DNA of 12,768 nt, from positions 1 through 12,768 of the forward strand of contig SBFI01000439.1 in NCBI GenBank assembly GCA_006227875.1. Reading direction: 5' to 3'. Shown piece after piece: positions 5,626 through 12,768 of the stretch. The stretch's first letter is position 1. Every line of letters begins with the position of its first letter. The notes below the pieces were generated by a model, which worked only from the letters and a program-made list of their open reading frames with translations, did not search any database and was not told the origin of the DNA. Source of the stretch: Acidobacteriota bacterium. Lineage in GTDB: Bacteria > Acidobacteriota > Thermoanaerobaculia > Multivoradales > JAHEKO01. The translations under genes were made by a program, and so were the position numbers.

Positions 5626-8600
5626 GCCTGAACCTTCTGGGGTGAGGGAGGCTGGGTCTGGGGACTCACCTTTGAGCGATCGCCAGAGACGACGGGAGGC
5701 GCCTCGGATGTCCTCTTGGATGGCGTAGAGGGAGGGCACCAGGATGAGGGTGATGAAGGTGGCGAACAGCACGCCAAAGGCCAGGGAGACAGCCATCGGG
5801 ATGAGGAATCTGGCCTGCATGCTCCTTTCCAGCAGCAAAGGTGTCAACCCGGCGAACGTGGTCAGCGAGGTGAGCAGGATGGGGCGGAAGCGGGAGCTCC
5901 CGGCCGTCCGGATGGCCTCGGTCAACGGCACACCTTGCCGAAAAGAACGGTTGATGAAGTCGACCATCACCAGGCTGTCGTTGACCACCACGCCGGTGAG
6001 AGCGACGATGCCGAACATCGACAGGATCGCCAGATCCATGCCGAGAACGACATGCCCCCACACCGCACCGATGAGACCAAAGGGGATAGCGCTCATGACG
6101 ATCAGCGGCTGGAAGTAGGACTTGAACGGGATGGCCAGCAGCGCGTAGATCACCAGCAGGGCGATGACAAACCCACGGGCCAGCCCGGTCAGGGTCTCGC
6201 GCTGCTGTTGCTGCTCCCCTTCGAGCGAATAGCGAATCTCCGGATAGTCGGCGAGTAGCCGGGGCAGGACCTCCGCCTCCAGATCGGCGATGATGTCGTT
6301 GGCGTTGGCCACGGCCTGATTGACATCGGCCGTCACGTTGACCACCCGCCTCCGGTTGGTGCGGCGGATGGTCGCCGGCCCACGAGACAGTTTCGCGTCA
6401 GCGGCGGTGGTAAAGGGCACCTCGGTGCCGCTCGGGGTGCGGATTCTCAAGTCCTCGACGTCGCCCAGCGACAGACGCCGGGACTCGGGATAGCGCACCA
6501 TGACCTTGACATCGTCCCGGCCACGCTGGATGCGCTGTACCTCCTCGCCGTAGAACGCCTGCCGCACCTGGCGGGCGAGATCTGCCTGGGTCAGACCGGC
6601 GGCCTCCGCTTCGGGGGTGATGACCAGCTCCAGCTCCCGCTTGCCGGCACGAAAAGAGTCGGTGATATCCCGTACCCCGGGGTAGGAGCGAAGCTCTTCC
6701 TTTAGCCGGGTGGCAAACTCGCGCAGACGCTCGACCCGGGGTCCGGAGAGCTCGACGTTTATGGCCTCACCGCTGGAGAAGAGCGAAGAGGTAAAGGTGA
6801 GCTCGACGGCGTCGGGTATGGCTCCGACCTTCTCCCGCCAGCGATCAGCGACCTCGGTGCTGGTGATATCCCGCTCTTCGGAGGGCGCCAGCTCGAGATT
6901 GACCTCACCCAGGTGGGTGGCGGAAAAGTCGGCGCCCACGTTGAGGGCCGCGGGTCCGGCGGCGGTGCGAAAAGGCTGGTCACCGATCGTGGTCATGACC
7001 CGGCGGATGGGCTGGCCGCCGTTCTCCTGCTCGAGCTCGGCGGCCAGCTCCAGGGCCGCTGATTCGATGTTGCGCACCATGCGCGCGGTGACGGAGACCG
7101 GTGTCCCTTGTGGCATGGTGAGGTAGGAGGCGCTGTTGTCGGCCTCGATCACCGGCATGAAGTTGAACTTGATCCAACCGCCCCGCAGGACGCCAAAGGT
7201 GATGATGAGGAGAGCCAGCATGGCCGCCAGGGTGAGATAGCGCCACTCGATAGCCCTGCTCAGACTGGGTTGGTAGGAGCGCTCGATGACCACCTGGAGC
7301 CCATCGGAGAAGGCCTCTTGGAGCCTCATCCAGAGGCGACCGATACGAGTACGGGCCACATGGTCCTGATCGTGTCGCAGATGCGAGAGGTGATTGGGCA
7401 GCACGAGCAGTGATTCCACCAGCGAGAAGAGCAGGGTGGGGATCACGATCAACGGGATAACCCGCATGATCTTGCCGATGTTGCCTGTCACTGCCAGCAG
7501 CGGTGCAAAGGCCGCGACACCGGTGAGCACCGCAAAGACCACCGGTGTGACCACCTCCTGGGCCCCATCGACGGCGGCGGCCAGTCCCTCACGGCCGCGT
7601 TGATAGTGGGAGTAAATGTTCTCGCCCACGATGATGGCGTCATCCACCACGATGCCCAAAACAATGATGAAGGCAAAAAGCGAGACGAGGTTGACCGACA
7701 CGTCCAGGGTCGGCATCAGGGCGATGGCCCCCAGAAAAGAGATGGGGATGCCGAGCGAGACCCAACCCGCGAGTCGCAGCTTGAGAAAGAGAGCCAGGAC
7801 AAGGACGACCAGGATAAAACCGTTGCGCCCGTTCTTGAGCAGTAGATCCAGACGGCTCTTGAGGATCCGGGTCTGGTCCTGCCAGACGGTGAGCTCGATG
7901 CCTTCGGGGACGGTGTCGCGGGCCGTCTCCAGGTAGTCCTTGACCACGCCCGCCACTCCGAGTGCTCCTTCGCTTCCCACCCTGAAGACCTGGATCAGCA
8001 CCGCCGGCTTGCCGTTGAAGCGGGACCAGCGCTCGGTGTCGGCAAAGCCGTCGACGACTGTGGCGACATCACCGACGGCGAGACGAGTGCCGTCGGCCAG
8101 GGTCAGCAACGGCAGCTCCTCGAATTCGCGGCCACGGTAGGCCTGTGCCTTGGTGCGCAGCAGTATCTCCCCACCCTCGGTCTTGATCTTGCCGCCGGGC
8201 AGATCGAGGGAAGATTGCCGAACGGCGCGGGCCACCTGTTCGAAGGTCAGACCGTACTGTCTCAAGGCCTCCTCTGAGACCTCGATCGAGATCTCGTAAG
8301 GCCGCACGGCCGCCAGTTCCGCCTGGGTGATGCCGGGCTGAGCCACCAGATCCTCTCGGATCCGCTCGCCCAGGACCTTGAGGGCCCGCTCGTCGGCATC
8401 GCCGGAGACCGCGATCTCCAGCACCTGGCGGCGGATCATCGCCTCTTCGATGACCGGCTCCTCGCTGTCGACAGGGAAGGTGTCGATGGCGTCGACGCGG
8501 GCCTTGACGTCATTGAGCATCTTCTGGGTGTTGGTTCCCTGGATCAGCTCGACCAGGACGGTGCCCATGTTCTCGGCGGCGTTCGAGCTGATCTTGTCGA

Positions 8601-8832
8601 TTCCCTCGAGATCCTGGATGGCCTCTTCGATGCGGACAACGACCCCCTCTTCGACCTCCTCGGGGGCAGCTCCGGGGTAGAGCACTCGCACCGATATGAC
8701 ATCGGCGGAGAATTCAGGAAAGACTTCCTGTTTGATCCCAAACAGCGTGACCACGCCCCCGACGATGATCAGAATCATGATCAGGTTGGCGGCGACGCCG
8801 TTGTCCGCGAACCAAGCGATGATGCCCTTCAC
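5620..8832 (-). CDS. RND efflux transporter permease (AcrB/hydrophobe-amphiphile type)
   Basis: The 1070-residue inner-membrane pump would exchange protons for substrate and pass it through the fusion protein to the outer-membrane channel. Layout is typical: TM1 (about 10-32), a large periplasmic porter domain, TM2-6 (about 337-480), a second periplasmic half, and TM7-12 near the C-terminus. TM4 carries GIVVDDAIIVGEN with the proton-relay pair D397/D398 and the following Glu, the RND motif A signature. The block FGIKQEVFPEFSADVISVRVLYPG after TM1 is also characteristic. In TM10 the sequence is ALTGVVVNDSLVMVDF, so Asn/Asp stand where AcrB has its relay lysine. The GTG start at 8830-8832 overlaps the fusion protein stop as GTGA and is preceded by GGAGGAG. 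The frame is open to 8931, but that stretch lies inside the upstream gene and lacks RND character. Substrate is unknown. Confidence 0.94.
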   Translation of the reverse strand: MKGIIAWFADNGVAANLIMILIIVGGVVTLFGIKQEVFPEFSADVISVRVLYPGAAPEEVEEGVVVRIEEAIQDLEGIDKISSNAAENMGTVLVELIQGTNTQKMLNDVKARVDAIDTFPVDSEEPVIEEAMIRRQVLEIAVSGDADERALKVLGERIREDLVAQPGITQAELAAVRPYEISIEVSEEALRQYGLTFEQVARAVRQSSLDLPGGKIKTEGGEILLRTKAQAYRGREFEELPLLTLADGTRLAVGDVATVVDGFADTERWSRFNGKPAVLIQVFRVGSEGALGVAGVVKDYLETARDTVPEGIELTVWQDQTRILKSRLDLLLKNGRNGFILVVLVLALFLKLRLAGWVSLGIPISFLGAIALMPTLDVSVNLVSLFAFIIVLGIVVDDAIIVGENIYSHYQRGREGLAAAVDGAQEVVTPVVFAVLTGVAAFAPLLAVTGNIGKIMRVIPLIVIPTLLFSLVESLLVLPNHLSHLRHDQDHVARTRIGRLWMRLQEAFSDGLQVVIERSYQPSLSRAIEWRYLTLAAMLALLIITFGVLRGGWIKFNFMPVIEADNSASYLTMPQGTPVSVTARMVRNIESAALELAAELEQENGGQPIRRVMTTIGDQPFRTAAGPAALNVGADFSATHLGEVNLELAPSEERDITSTEVADRWREKVGAIPDAVELTFTSSLFSSGEAINVELSGPRVERLREFATRLKEELRSYPGVRDITDSFRAGKRELELVITPEAEAAGLTQADLARQVRQAFYGEEVQRIQRGRDDVKVMVRYPESRRLSLGDVEDLRIRTPSGTEVPFTTAADAKLSRGPATIRRTNRRRVVNVTADVNQAVANANDIIADLEAEVLPRLLADYPEIRYSLEGEQQQQRETLTGLARGFVIALLVIYALLAIPFKSYFQPLIVMSAIPFGLIGAVWGHVVLGMDLAILSMFGIVALTGVVVNDSLVMVDFINRSFRQGVPLTEAIRTAGSSRFRPILLTSLTTFAGLTPLLLERSMQARFLIPMAVSLAFGVLFATFITLILVPSLYAIQEDIRGASRRLWRSLKGESPDPASLTPEGSGD

Positions 8833-10034
8833 GACCGCTCCTCCAGTGCCGGCTGGCCGGCGTCGGGCTCGGTCTCGAGCAGGGTACGGACGGCCATGCC
8901 GTCGACCACCGACTCGAGCGGTGAGACGCAAACCAGCTCACCCGACTCGAGACCACCCTCCACCACCACCTCGTCTCGGTGGGTACGGAGGATGTCGATG
9001 CTGCGGAACCGCAGTCGACTGTCGTCGTCTACCACCAGCACCTGGTCGCCGTCACGAACGGCCGAGCGGGGGAGCACGATGACGTCCTCGGCGAGCCGGC
9101 CGGCGATCTCGGCTTCGACAAAGAGACCCATTGGCAGCGGCGGTCCGGTGGATGAAGCCAGTCGACCAAAGGGATCCTCGACGCGCGCAAAGAGAGGAAG
9201 CATTCGGGTGCGGGGGTCGAAGGCACCACCGGCGCGGACGACACGTGCATTCCAGACGTAGGTGTGACCACCCACCGTTCCCCGCAGCTCGACCGCGGGT
9301 CCGTCGGCGGAGGAGCTCTCTTCGTTGATGCCCAGATCGACGTCGAGAAAGACGAGCTCCTGCCGGGAGACCGGCAGCCGCAGCTCGGCGGCCTCGGTCG
9401 AGTAGACGGTGCCCAATCTTGTTCCCCGGCTGACAAACTGACCCAGGTCGGCCAGCTTGCTCATCACCCGACCGTCGAATGGAGCCGCGATCTTGGTGCG
9501 CTCGAGGTCGAGCCGGGCCTTTTCCAGGGTGCCTTCGGCGGCCTGGAGAGCGGCCCTGGTCTCGGCCAGTTGGGGCTCGCGCAGTGCCAGCGAGCTGGGG
9601 TCACCTTCGCCCAGATCCTCCCACTCCTGGCGCGCCAGCTCGGCCTCGGCGAGCTCCAGCTCCAGACGCACCCGCGCCTGGGCTACTCGAGCTTCGGCCT
9701 GGGAGAGTGCGACGCCGTAATCGCGGTCATCGATGCGCAAAAGGGTTTCACCCCGTCGGAAGAAGCCACCCTCGGCGAAAGAGGGCGAGACCCAGTCGAG
9801 CCGGCCACCGACCTCGGCGACCAGATCGGATTCGACGAGCGGAGCCACGGTCCCCTGGGAGATCACATCGAGACGAAGGTCCTCCCTGCCGACCTCGATC
9901 ACCCGCACCAGCGGCGGTGGTACGGCGGTCTCCTGGCGCTCGACCTTGGGTCGGGCGCGGACAATGGCCACGGCGGCAAGGCCGCCGACCGCTAGGACAA
10001 CGAGGGGAAGAATTATCTTTGCTTTGGTGCTCAT
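8829..10034 (-). CDS. RND efflux membrane fusion protein (HlyD/AcrA family)
   Basis: The 401-residue periplasmic adaptor joins the RND permease to the outer-membrane channel. An N-terminal membrane anchor (about residues 6-26, ILPLVVLAVGGLAAVAIV) has no lipobox Cys. The first lipoyl half follows (SQGTVAPLVESDLVAEVGGRL to RRGETLLRIDD, 59-103), then an Ala/Glu/Leu-rich coiled-coil hairpin (about 109-180), the second lipoyl half starting KIAAPFDGRV (181-190), and the beta-barrel and membrane-proximal domains to the end (VVVEGGLESGELVC near the C-terminus). The ATG at 10032-10034 was chosen over the longer open frame to 10205 because it gives the anchor, has GGGGG six to seven bases upstream, and sits ten bases after the stop of the outer-membrane factor. 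Its stop overlaps the permease start, implying translational coupling and fixed stoichiometry. Confidence 0.93.
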   Translation of the reverse strand: MSTKAKIILPLVVLAVGGLAAVAIVRARPKVERQETAVPPPLVRVIEVGREDLRLDVISQGTVAPLVESDLVAEVGGRLDWVSPSFAEGGFFRRGETLLRIDDRDYGVALSQAEARVAQARVRLELELAEAELARQEWEDLGEGDPSSLALREPQLAETRAALQAAEGTLEKARLDLERTKIAAPFDGRVMSKLADLGQFVSRGTRLGTVYSTEAAELRLPVSRQELVFLDVDLGINEESSSADGPAVELRGTVGGHTYVWNARVVRAGGAFDPRTRMLPLFARVEDPFGRLASSTGPPLPMGLFVEAEIAGRLAEDVIVLPRSAVRDGDQVLVVDDDSRLRFRSIDILRTHRDEVVVEGGLESGELVCVSPLESVVDGMAVRTLLETEPDAGQPALEERS

Positions 10035-10044
10035 TGCGGTCCCC

Positions 10045-11538
10045 CTATCGACTGGCGGTGGCGGTCGTTGCTGGCGCCGGACCGGGCTCGTCGCTCTCGA
10101 CAAAGCTCGCGTCGAAGCCCCCACCCAGGGCCAGATAGAGATCGATACGCGCATCCAGCCGCTGCCGCCTCGAAGCCAGGTGCTGGCTCTGGGCGACAAA
10201 GGCATCGCGCTGCGCTTCGAGCACCGCCAGATAACTCACCAGCCCAGCGTCATAGCGCTCGTTCGAGAGTCGTTCGGCCTCGACCGACTGTGTCGCTGCA
10301 ACGGCCAGAGCTTGTTCCTGCTGGGCGAGAAACTGTTCCGCTGCCAGAGTCGACTCCACCTCTCCAAAGGCGCGCAGGATCACTTGCGCGTAGCTCTCGG
10401 CGAGCTCGCGATAGTTGGCTTCCGAAAGCTGGACACCACCGCGAAGCCTCCCACCCTGATAGATCGGCTGAAGCAGGCTCGCCGCCAGGCTCCAGACCGA
10501 GAAGTCGAGATTCAAGAGATCGCCCACATCGCTGCTCAGGGTTCCGCCGGAGCCGGTGAGTCGAAGCTGTGGGTAGAGTGAGGCCCGGGCTTCCTTGATA
10601 CGGAGGCCGGCGGCCGCCAGCCGACGCTCGGTGGCGACCAGATCGGGTCGTCGGGTCAACAGCTCCGAGGGCAGGCCTGGGGGGACTCCGGTCGGAGGAT
10701 CCGGGAGCTCGAGCTCGCCGGCCGCCTGTTCGAGGTCGGCATCCGGGTAGCGCGACAGGAGCAGCTCGAGCTGACGCTTTGCCAAGTCGAGCTGACGTCG
10801 GCGCAGGGCCAGGGAGGCTTCGGCCCCGGCCTCGTTGGACATGGCGAAGCGGAGCTCGAGGGCCGAACGGGTCCCCAGCTGGTAGCGTCGGCCGATGCGC
10901 TCGCGACTCAGCCGGCGGCTGGCCAGCGTGGCTTCGGCCAGCTCGACCTGCTGATGGGCCTCGACGACGGCGAACCAGGTCTTGGCGGTCTGGCCGGCGA
11001 TCGACAATTGCGCCGAGGCAAGCTCGGCGCGGCTGGCTTCGACACCGGCGAGAGCGGCGCCTTTGCGGGCCGACAGCCGGCCCCAGAGGTCGGCCTCCCA
11101 CGAGATGTTCAAGCCGGCGCCAAAGGTACTGGTGGTGACGCTCAGGACCTCGCCTTCGCTGCCGGGGATGGGAAAGCCGATGAAGTTCCGCTTGCCGCGT
11201 GCCGGATCGATGGCGGCACCGATCTGGGGGTAGAGGTCGGCCCCAATGATCCGCGCCTGGGCGACCGCCGCGTCCACCCTGGCGGCGGCGGCCACCAAAT
11301 CTCGATTCCGCTCCAGCGCCTCGCTGATCAGCGTGTCGAGTCGGGGATCGGAAAATGAAGTCCACCAGGCCTCGATCTCCTGCTCGGGCTGTTGGGACAG
11401 GGCGTCGGCCGCCGTCCAACCAGTTGGTACGGACACATCCAGATCGGGCTCCTCGGTGGGAGGAGCCGAAGCGCAACCCGCGGCCAGGAGCAGACAGAGC
11501 GTTTGACCGGTGCGCCGGTAGAGAGTCTGACGGGTCAT
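10045..11538 (-). CDS. Outer-membrane efflux lipoprotein (NodT/OprM-like TolC family)
   Basis: The 497-residue channel protein forms the outer-membrane exit duct of the pump. Residues 1-22 are a lipoprotein signal peptide ending in LLLAAGC, so C22 should be lipidated. The mature part starts with a Pro/Glu-rich linker, then EAWWTSFSDPRLDTLISEAL and NRDLVAAAARVDAAVAQARI, the standard opening of NodT-type factors. Two long helical OEP repeats follow (about 55-250 and 270-470), including DLWGRLSARKGAALAG and LLTRRPDLVATERRLAAAGL, a signature of the second repeat. The ATG overlaps the TetR stop as ATGA and is preceded by AGAGGA at a good distance, so translation is coupled to the regulator. Placing the channel before the adaptor and permease differs from the more common adaptor-permease-channel order. 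Confidence 0.94.
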   Translation of the reverse strand: MTRQTLYRRTGQTLCLLLAAGCASAPPTEEPDLDVSVPTGWTAADALSQQPEQEIEAWWTSFSDPRLDTLISEALERNRDLVAAAARVDAAVAQARIIGADLYPQIGAAIDPARGKRNFIGFPIPGSEGEVLSVTTSTFGAGLNISWEADLWGRLSARKGAALAGVEASRAELASAQLSIAGQTAKTWFAVVEAHQQVELAEATLASRRLSRERIGRRYQLGTRSALELRFAMSNEAGAEASLALRRRQLDLAKRQLELLLSRYPDADLEQAAGELELPDPPTGVPPGLPSELLTRRPDLVATERRLAAAGLRIKEARASLYPQLRLTGSGGTLSSDVGDLLNLDFSVWSLAASLLQPIYQGGRLRGGVQLSEANYRELAESYAQVILRAFGEVESTLAAEQFLAQQEQALAVAATQSVEAERLSNERYDAGLVSYLAVLEAQRDAFVAQSQHLASRRQRLDARIDLYLALGGGFDASFVESDEPGPAPATTATASR

Positions 11539-12209
11539 TTCTTCCTCTTTCTTGTCTTGCGAGGACCGTTTGTCGATGGGGCGCTCATGGCGGCGGCGAG
11601 AAAATTCACCAACTTCAGCGTCATGCCCTCGACGTCGGAGGTATCGACTTCGCCATCCGATTGCTTAGCCACAAAAAAGCTGCCGGCGACGGTGTGGGCC
11701 ATGGCTCCGATCATGAAATGAAAGCGCCAGAAGAGCTCCTCCTGCGACAGATGGGGCAGGATCGTCGCCAGCACCTCGGTGAACCGCTCTTTCACCTCGC
11801 GGAACTCGTCCAGCAGAATCGATCGGACCCGTGTCTCGGGGGCCGTGATAGCGCGTCCCATGAGCTCGGCAAAGCACCTGTGTCCGGGCTCGTGGTCGCA
11901 CATCATCAGCAGCGCCGGGCCGACCAGGGCGCGGAGAACGCATTCGAGCTCCGGCTTGCCCTTTGCCGACTCCAGGCATCGATCGAGCAGCGCCAGCCGC
12001 TCTCGATTGAGGGGCTCGAGCCGTCGGGCGAAGACGGCCCTCACCAGACCCTCTTTGGAGCCGAAGTGGTAGTTCACCGAGGCGACGTTGGCGCCGGCCT
12101 CCCGGGTGATGGCTCGGAGTGAGGAACGGGCGATTCCGTGCTCGGCAAAGAGCCGTTCGGCCGCCTCGAGGAGCTCGGTCTTGGTGTCGGTTGCTGTGGA
12201 TATCGTCAT
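11535..12209 (-). CDS. TetR-family transcriptional repressor of the efflux operon
   Basis: The 224-residue one-component regulator has an N-terminal DNA-binding domain: ELLEAAERLFAEHG (helix 1) and a helix-turn-helix at about 31-50 ending in SVNYHFGSKEGLV, the TetR signature. The C-terminal ligand and dimer domain contains HRCFAELMGRAI and LFWRFHFMIGAMAHTVAG, similar in style to PsrA-like regulators, but ligand class cannot be assigned. The C-terminus is a basic tail (RKTRKRKK) of unknown role. The start is the ATG at 12207-12209. A TTG at 12230 would extend the frame but lies inside the operator, and the promoter predicts transcription starting near 12235. No good Shine-Dalgarno site is seen. 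It is the first gene of the efflux operon and its own promoter carries two palindromes, so it probably represses itself together with the pump. Confidence 0.92.
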   Translation of the reverse strand: MTISTATDTKTELLEAAERLFAEHGIARSSLRAITREAGANVASVNYHFGSKEGLVRAVFARRLEPLNRERLALLDRCLESAKGKPELECVLRALVGPALLMMCDHEPGHRCFAELMGRAITAPETRVRSILLDEFREVKERFTEVLATILPHLSQEELFWRFHFMIGAMAHTVAGSFFVAKQSDGEVDTSDVEGMTLKLVNFLAAAMSAPSTNGPRKTRKRKK

Positions 12210-12211
12210 GT

Positions 12212-12223
12212 AAACGCTCGTTT
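12212..12223. promoter_or_regulatory. Second, imperfect TetR operator (AAACGCTCGTTT)
   Basis: AAACGCTCGTTT differs from the core of the neighbouring perfect palindrome (AAACGATCGTTT) at one base and is itself palindromic apart from the two central bases. Its centre lies 17 bp from the first operator. It covers the leader just before the TetR ATG, where the ribosome site should be. Two adjacent sites suggest binding of two dimers. Confidence 0.6.
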
Positions 12224-12224
12224 C

Positions 12225-12244
12225 AATCAAACGATCGTTTGATT
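12225..12244. promoter_or_regulatory. Primary TetR operator, perfect 20-bp palindrome
   Basis: The sequence AATCAAACGATCGTTTGATT is a perfect palindrome centred between 12234 and 12235. It overlaps the -10 box of the TetR promoter and the predicted transcription start, the usual site for steric repression. It lies immediately upstream of a TetR-family gene in the expected size range for these operators, so binding by that regulator is a strong inference, not shown directly. Confidence 0.8.
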
Positions 12245-12270
12245 CTAGATCAGATGCGCGAAGGATTCAA
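12242..12270 (-). promoter_or_regulatory. Sigma-70-type promoter of the TetR-efflux operon
   Basis: On the minus strand TTGAAT (12265-12270) and TAGAAT (12242-12247) are separated by exactly 17 bases. These match the -35 and -10 consensus at four of six and five of six positions. Transcription would start near 12235, at the centre of the palindromic operator, giving a leader of about 26 bases. This promoter would drive TetR, outer-membrane factor, fusion protein and permease as one transcript. Confidence 0.7.
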
Positions 12271-12355
12271 GTCCGATCGGCCCTCCTACATAGACAGAGA
12301 GTGGAAGCGTGGCTGCGGTGGACCAGATCGAGCCCGCACCCCTAGATGGGGGGAG

Positions 12356-12364
12356 TGCTAATAT
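12356..12364 (+). promoter_or_regulatory. Extended -10 promoter element for the divergent exported-protein gene
   Basis: TGCTAATAT gives an extended TGn followed by a near-consensus -10 hexamer TAATAT (12359-12364) in an otherwise GC-rich region. No convincing -35 box is seen about 17 bases upstream, which extended -10 promoters can do without. Transcription would begin near 12371, about 50 bases before the ATG at 12420. Confidence 0.5.
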
Positions 12365-12381
12365 TTTCAACCTTCGCTGCA

Positions 12382-12405
12382 CCCGTCTGCTGCAAAGCAG
12401 GCGGG
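12382..12405 (+). other. Leader hairpin with GCAA (GNRA) tetraloop
   Basis: CCCGTCTGCT and AGCAGGCGGG pair over ten positions (one G-U wobble in RNA) around a four-base GCAA loop, a stable GNRA tetraloop. It lies between the predicted transcription start and the G-run (12409-12414) that probably serves as Shine-Dalgarno site, ending only three bases before it. No U-tract follows on either strand, so it is not a standard terminator. A role in mRNA stability or translation control is inference. Confidence 0.55.
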
Positions 12406-12419
12406 GCTGGGGGGTGACA

Positions 12420-12768
12420 ATGCATCGGGGAATTCCCGTTCCCGTTCGAGGAAAGAAGACCAAGTCGAACTGCGACGCGGACGAGAAACCGGCAGGCCGA
12501 TACCGTCTCCTGCCGGCGGCTCTGCTCGTCCTCGCGGCCACCGCAACGGTGGCCGTCCGGCCGACGATGGCCGCGGCGCTCAAAGCCGAGCAGGTTCAGC
12601 CCGGGTATCGCCAGGTGCTGGCGACTCTGGCGGCCGGTGACGAGGAGCAGGCGCTCGAGGAGCTATTTGCCTTCGAAACCGGTCTGCTGGGAGAGTTGCC
12701 TCGTCCCGGCAAGGTGGAGAGCTTCTGGCGACTTAAATTGCGAGTGATCCGCGACCTGGCCACGAGCC
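12420..12768 (+). CDS. Exported protein of unknown function, possibly TPR-like (3' end outside window)
   Basis: I do not recognise this gene. From the ATG at 12420 the frame stays open for 116 codons to the window edge. The first 50 residues look like a long signal peptide: a charged stretch (RGKKTKSNCDADEKPAGRYR), a hydrophobic core (LLPAALLVLAATATVAV) and a possible cleavage site near PTMAAA. The mature start, PGYRQVLATLAAGDEEQALEEL, resembles the helical opening of tetratricopeptide-like repeats, but only one such unit is visible. GGGGGG (12409-12414) lies five bases before the ATG; an in-frame GTG at 12414 is an alternative start. It is divergent from the TetR-efflux operon, and its predicted promoter is about 85 bp from the TetR promoter, too far from the operators for shared control to be evident. 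Confidence 0.7.
   Translation, partial: MHRGIPVPVRGKKTKSNCDADEKPAGRYRLLPAALLVLAATATVAVRPTMAAALKAEQVQPGYRQVLATLAAGDEEQALEELFAFETGLLGELPRPGKVESFWRLKLRVIRDLATS

Noticed and set aside
8833..8931. Upstream extension of the RND permease frame
   Set aside because: It overlaps the end of the fusion protein gene and reads as Arg-rich non-RND sequence. The GTG at 8832 has a Shine-Dalgarno site and a GTGA overlap.
10035..10205. Upstream extension of the fusion protein frame
   Set aside because: It lies inside the outer-membrane factor gene and lacks family similarity. The ATG at 10034 gives the membrane anchor.
12210..12230. TTG start at 12230 for the TetR gene
   Set aside because: It lies within the 20-bp operator at the predicted transcription start and has no ribosome site; the ATG at 12209 fits normal TetR N-terminal length.
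12245..12583. Minus-strand open frame of 112 codons upstream of TetR
   Set aside because: It has no ribosome site or motif, covers both predicted promoters and runs antisense to the exported-protein start, whose signal peptide supports the plus strand.

Overview
The window is GC-rich, densely packed bacterial chromosome with almost every gene on the minus strand. An outer-membrane factor with a lipobox, a tripartite RND pump and a type IV pilin-like prepilin all point to a Gram-negative host. The GC-rich style, with GC-rich wobble positions throughout, would fit Acidobacteriota or a (delta)proteobacterium-like lineage, but the sequence alone does not fix the phylum. I saw no rRNA, tRNA, CRISPR array, transposase or phage gene.

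Layout from left to right. (1) 1-188 (-): 5' part of a prepilin-like gene (GspH/FimT style) running off the left edge, preceded by a good Shine-Dalgarno site and a sigma-54-type -24/-12 promoter. A 10-bp inverted repeat with a 33-bp spacer lies further upstream. (2) 410-5557 (-): a four-gene amino-acid metabolism cluster, read right to left: AspC/TyrB-type aminotransferase, class-V-fold PLP enzyme, exported M20 metallopeptidase, and an L-2-hydroxyglutarate oxidase (lhgO) broken by an apparent 11-nt deletion. (3) 5598-5625: four degenerate tandem heptamers straddling the stop codon of the efflux permease. (4) 5620-12209 (-): a complete efflux operon in the order TetR regulator, outer-membrane factor, membrane fusion protein, RND permease, with 4-bp stop/start overlaps at two of the three junctions. 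Its promoter (TTGAAT-N17-TAGAAT) is overlapped by a perfect 20-bp palindrome, with a second related palindrome just before the regulator's start, so autorepression of the whole operon is the natural reading. (5) 12420-12768 (+): a divergent gene for an exported protein, cut by the right edge, with an extended -10 element and a GNRA-capped hairpin in its leader.

How the genes may work together. The efflux operon is self-contained: TetR senses an unknown ligand and controls a pump spanning both membranes. The metabolic cluster suggests peptide and amino-acid catabolism: periplasmic cleavage of small peptides, transamination by two PLP enzymes, and recycling of L-2-hydroxyglutarate to 2-oxoglutarate, the usual amino acceptor. 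That last step is lost if the lhgO lesion is real rather than a sequencing or assembly error. No clearly new defence or mobile system is visible. The most interesting items are the regulatory structures (sigma-54 pilin promoter with upstream inverted repeat, double TetR operator, leader hairpin), the broken lhgO and the heptamer repeat.
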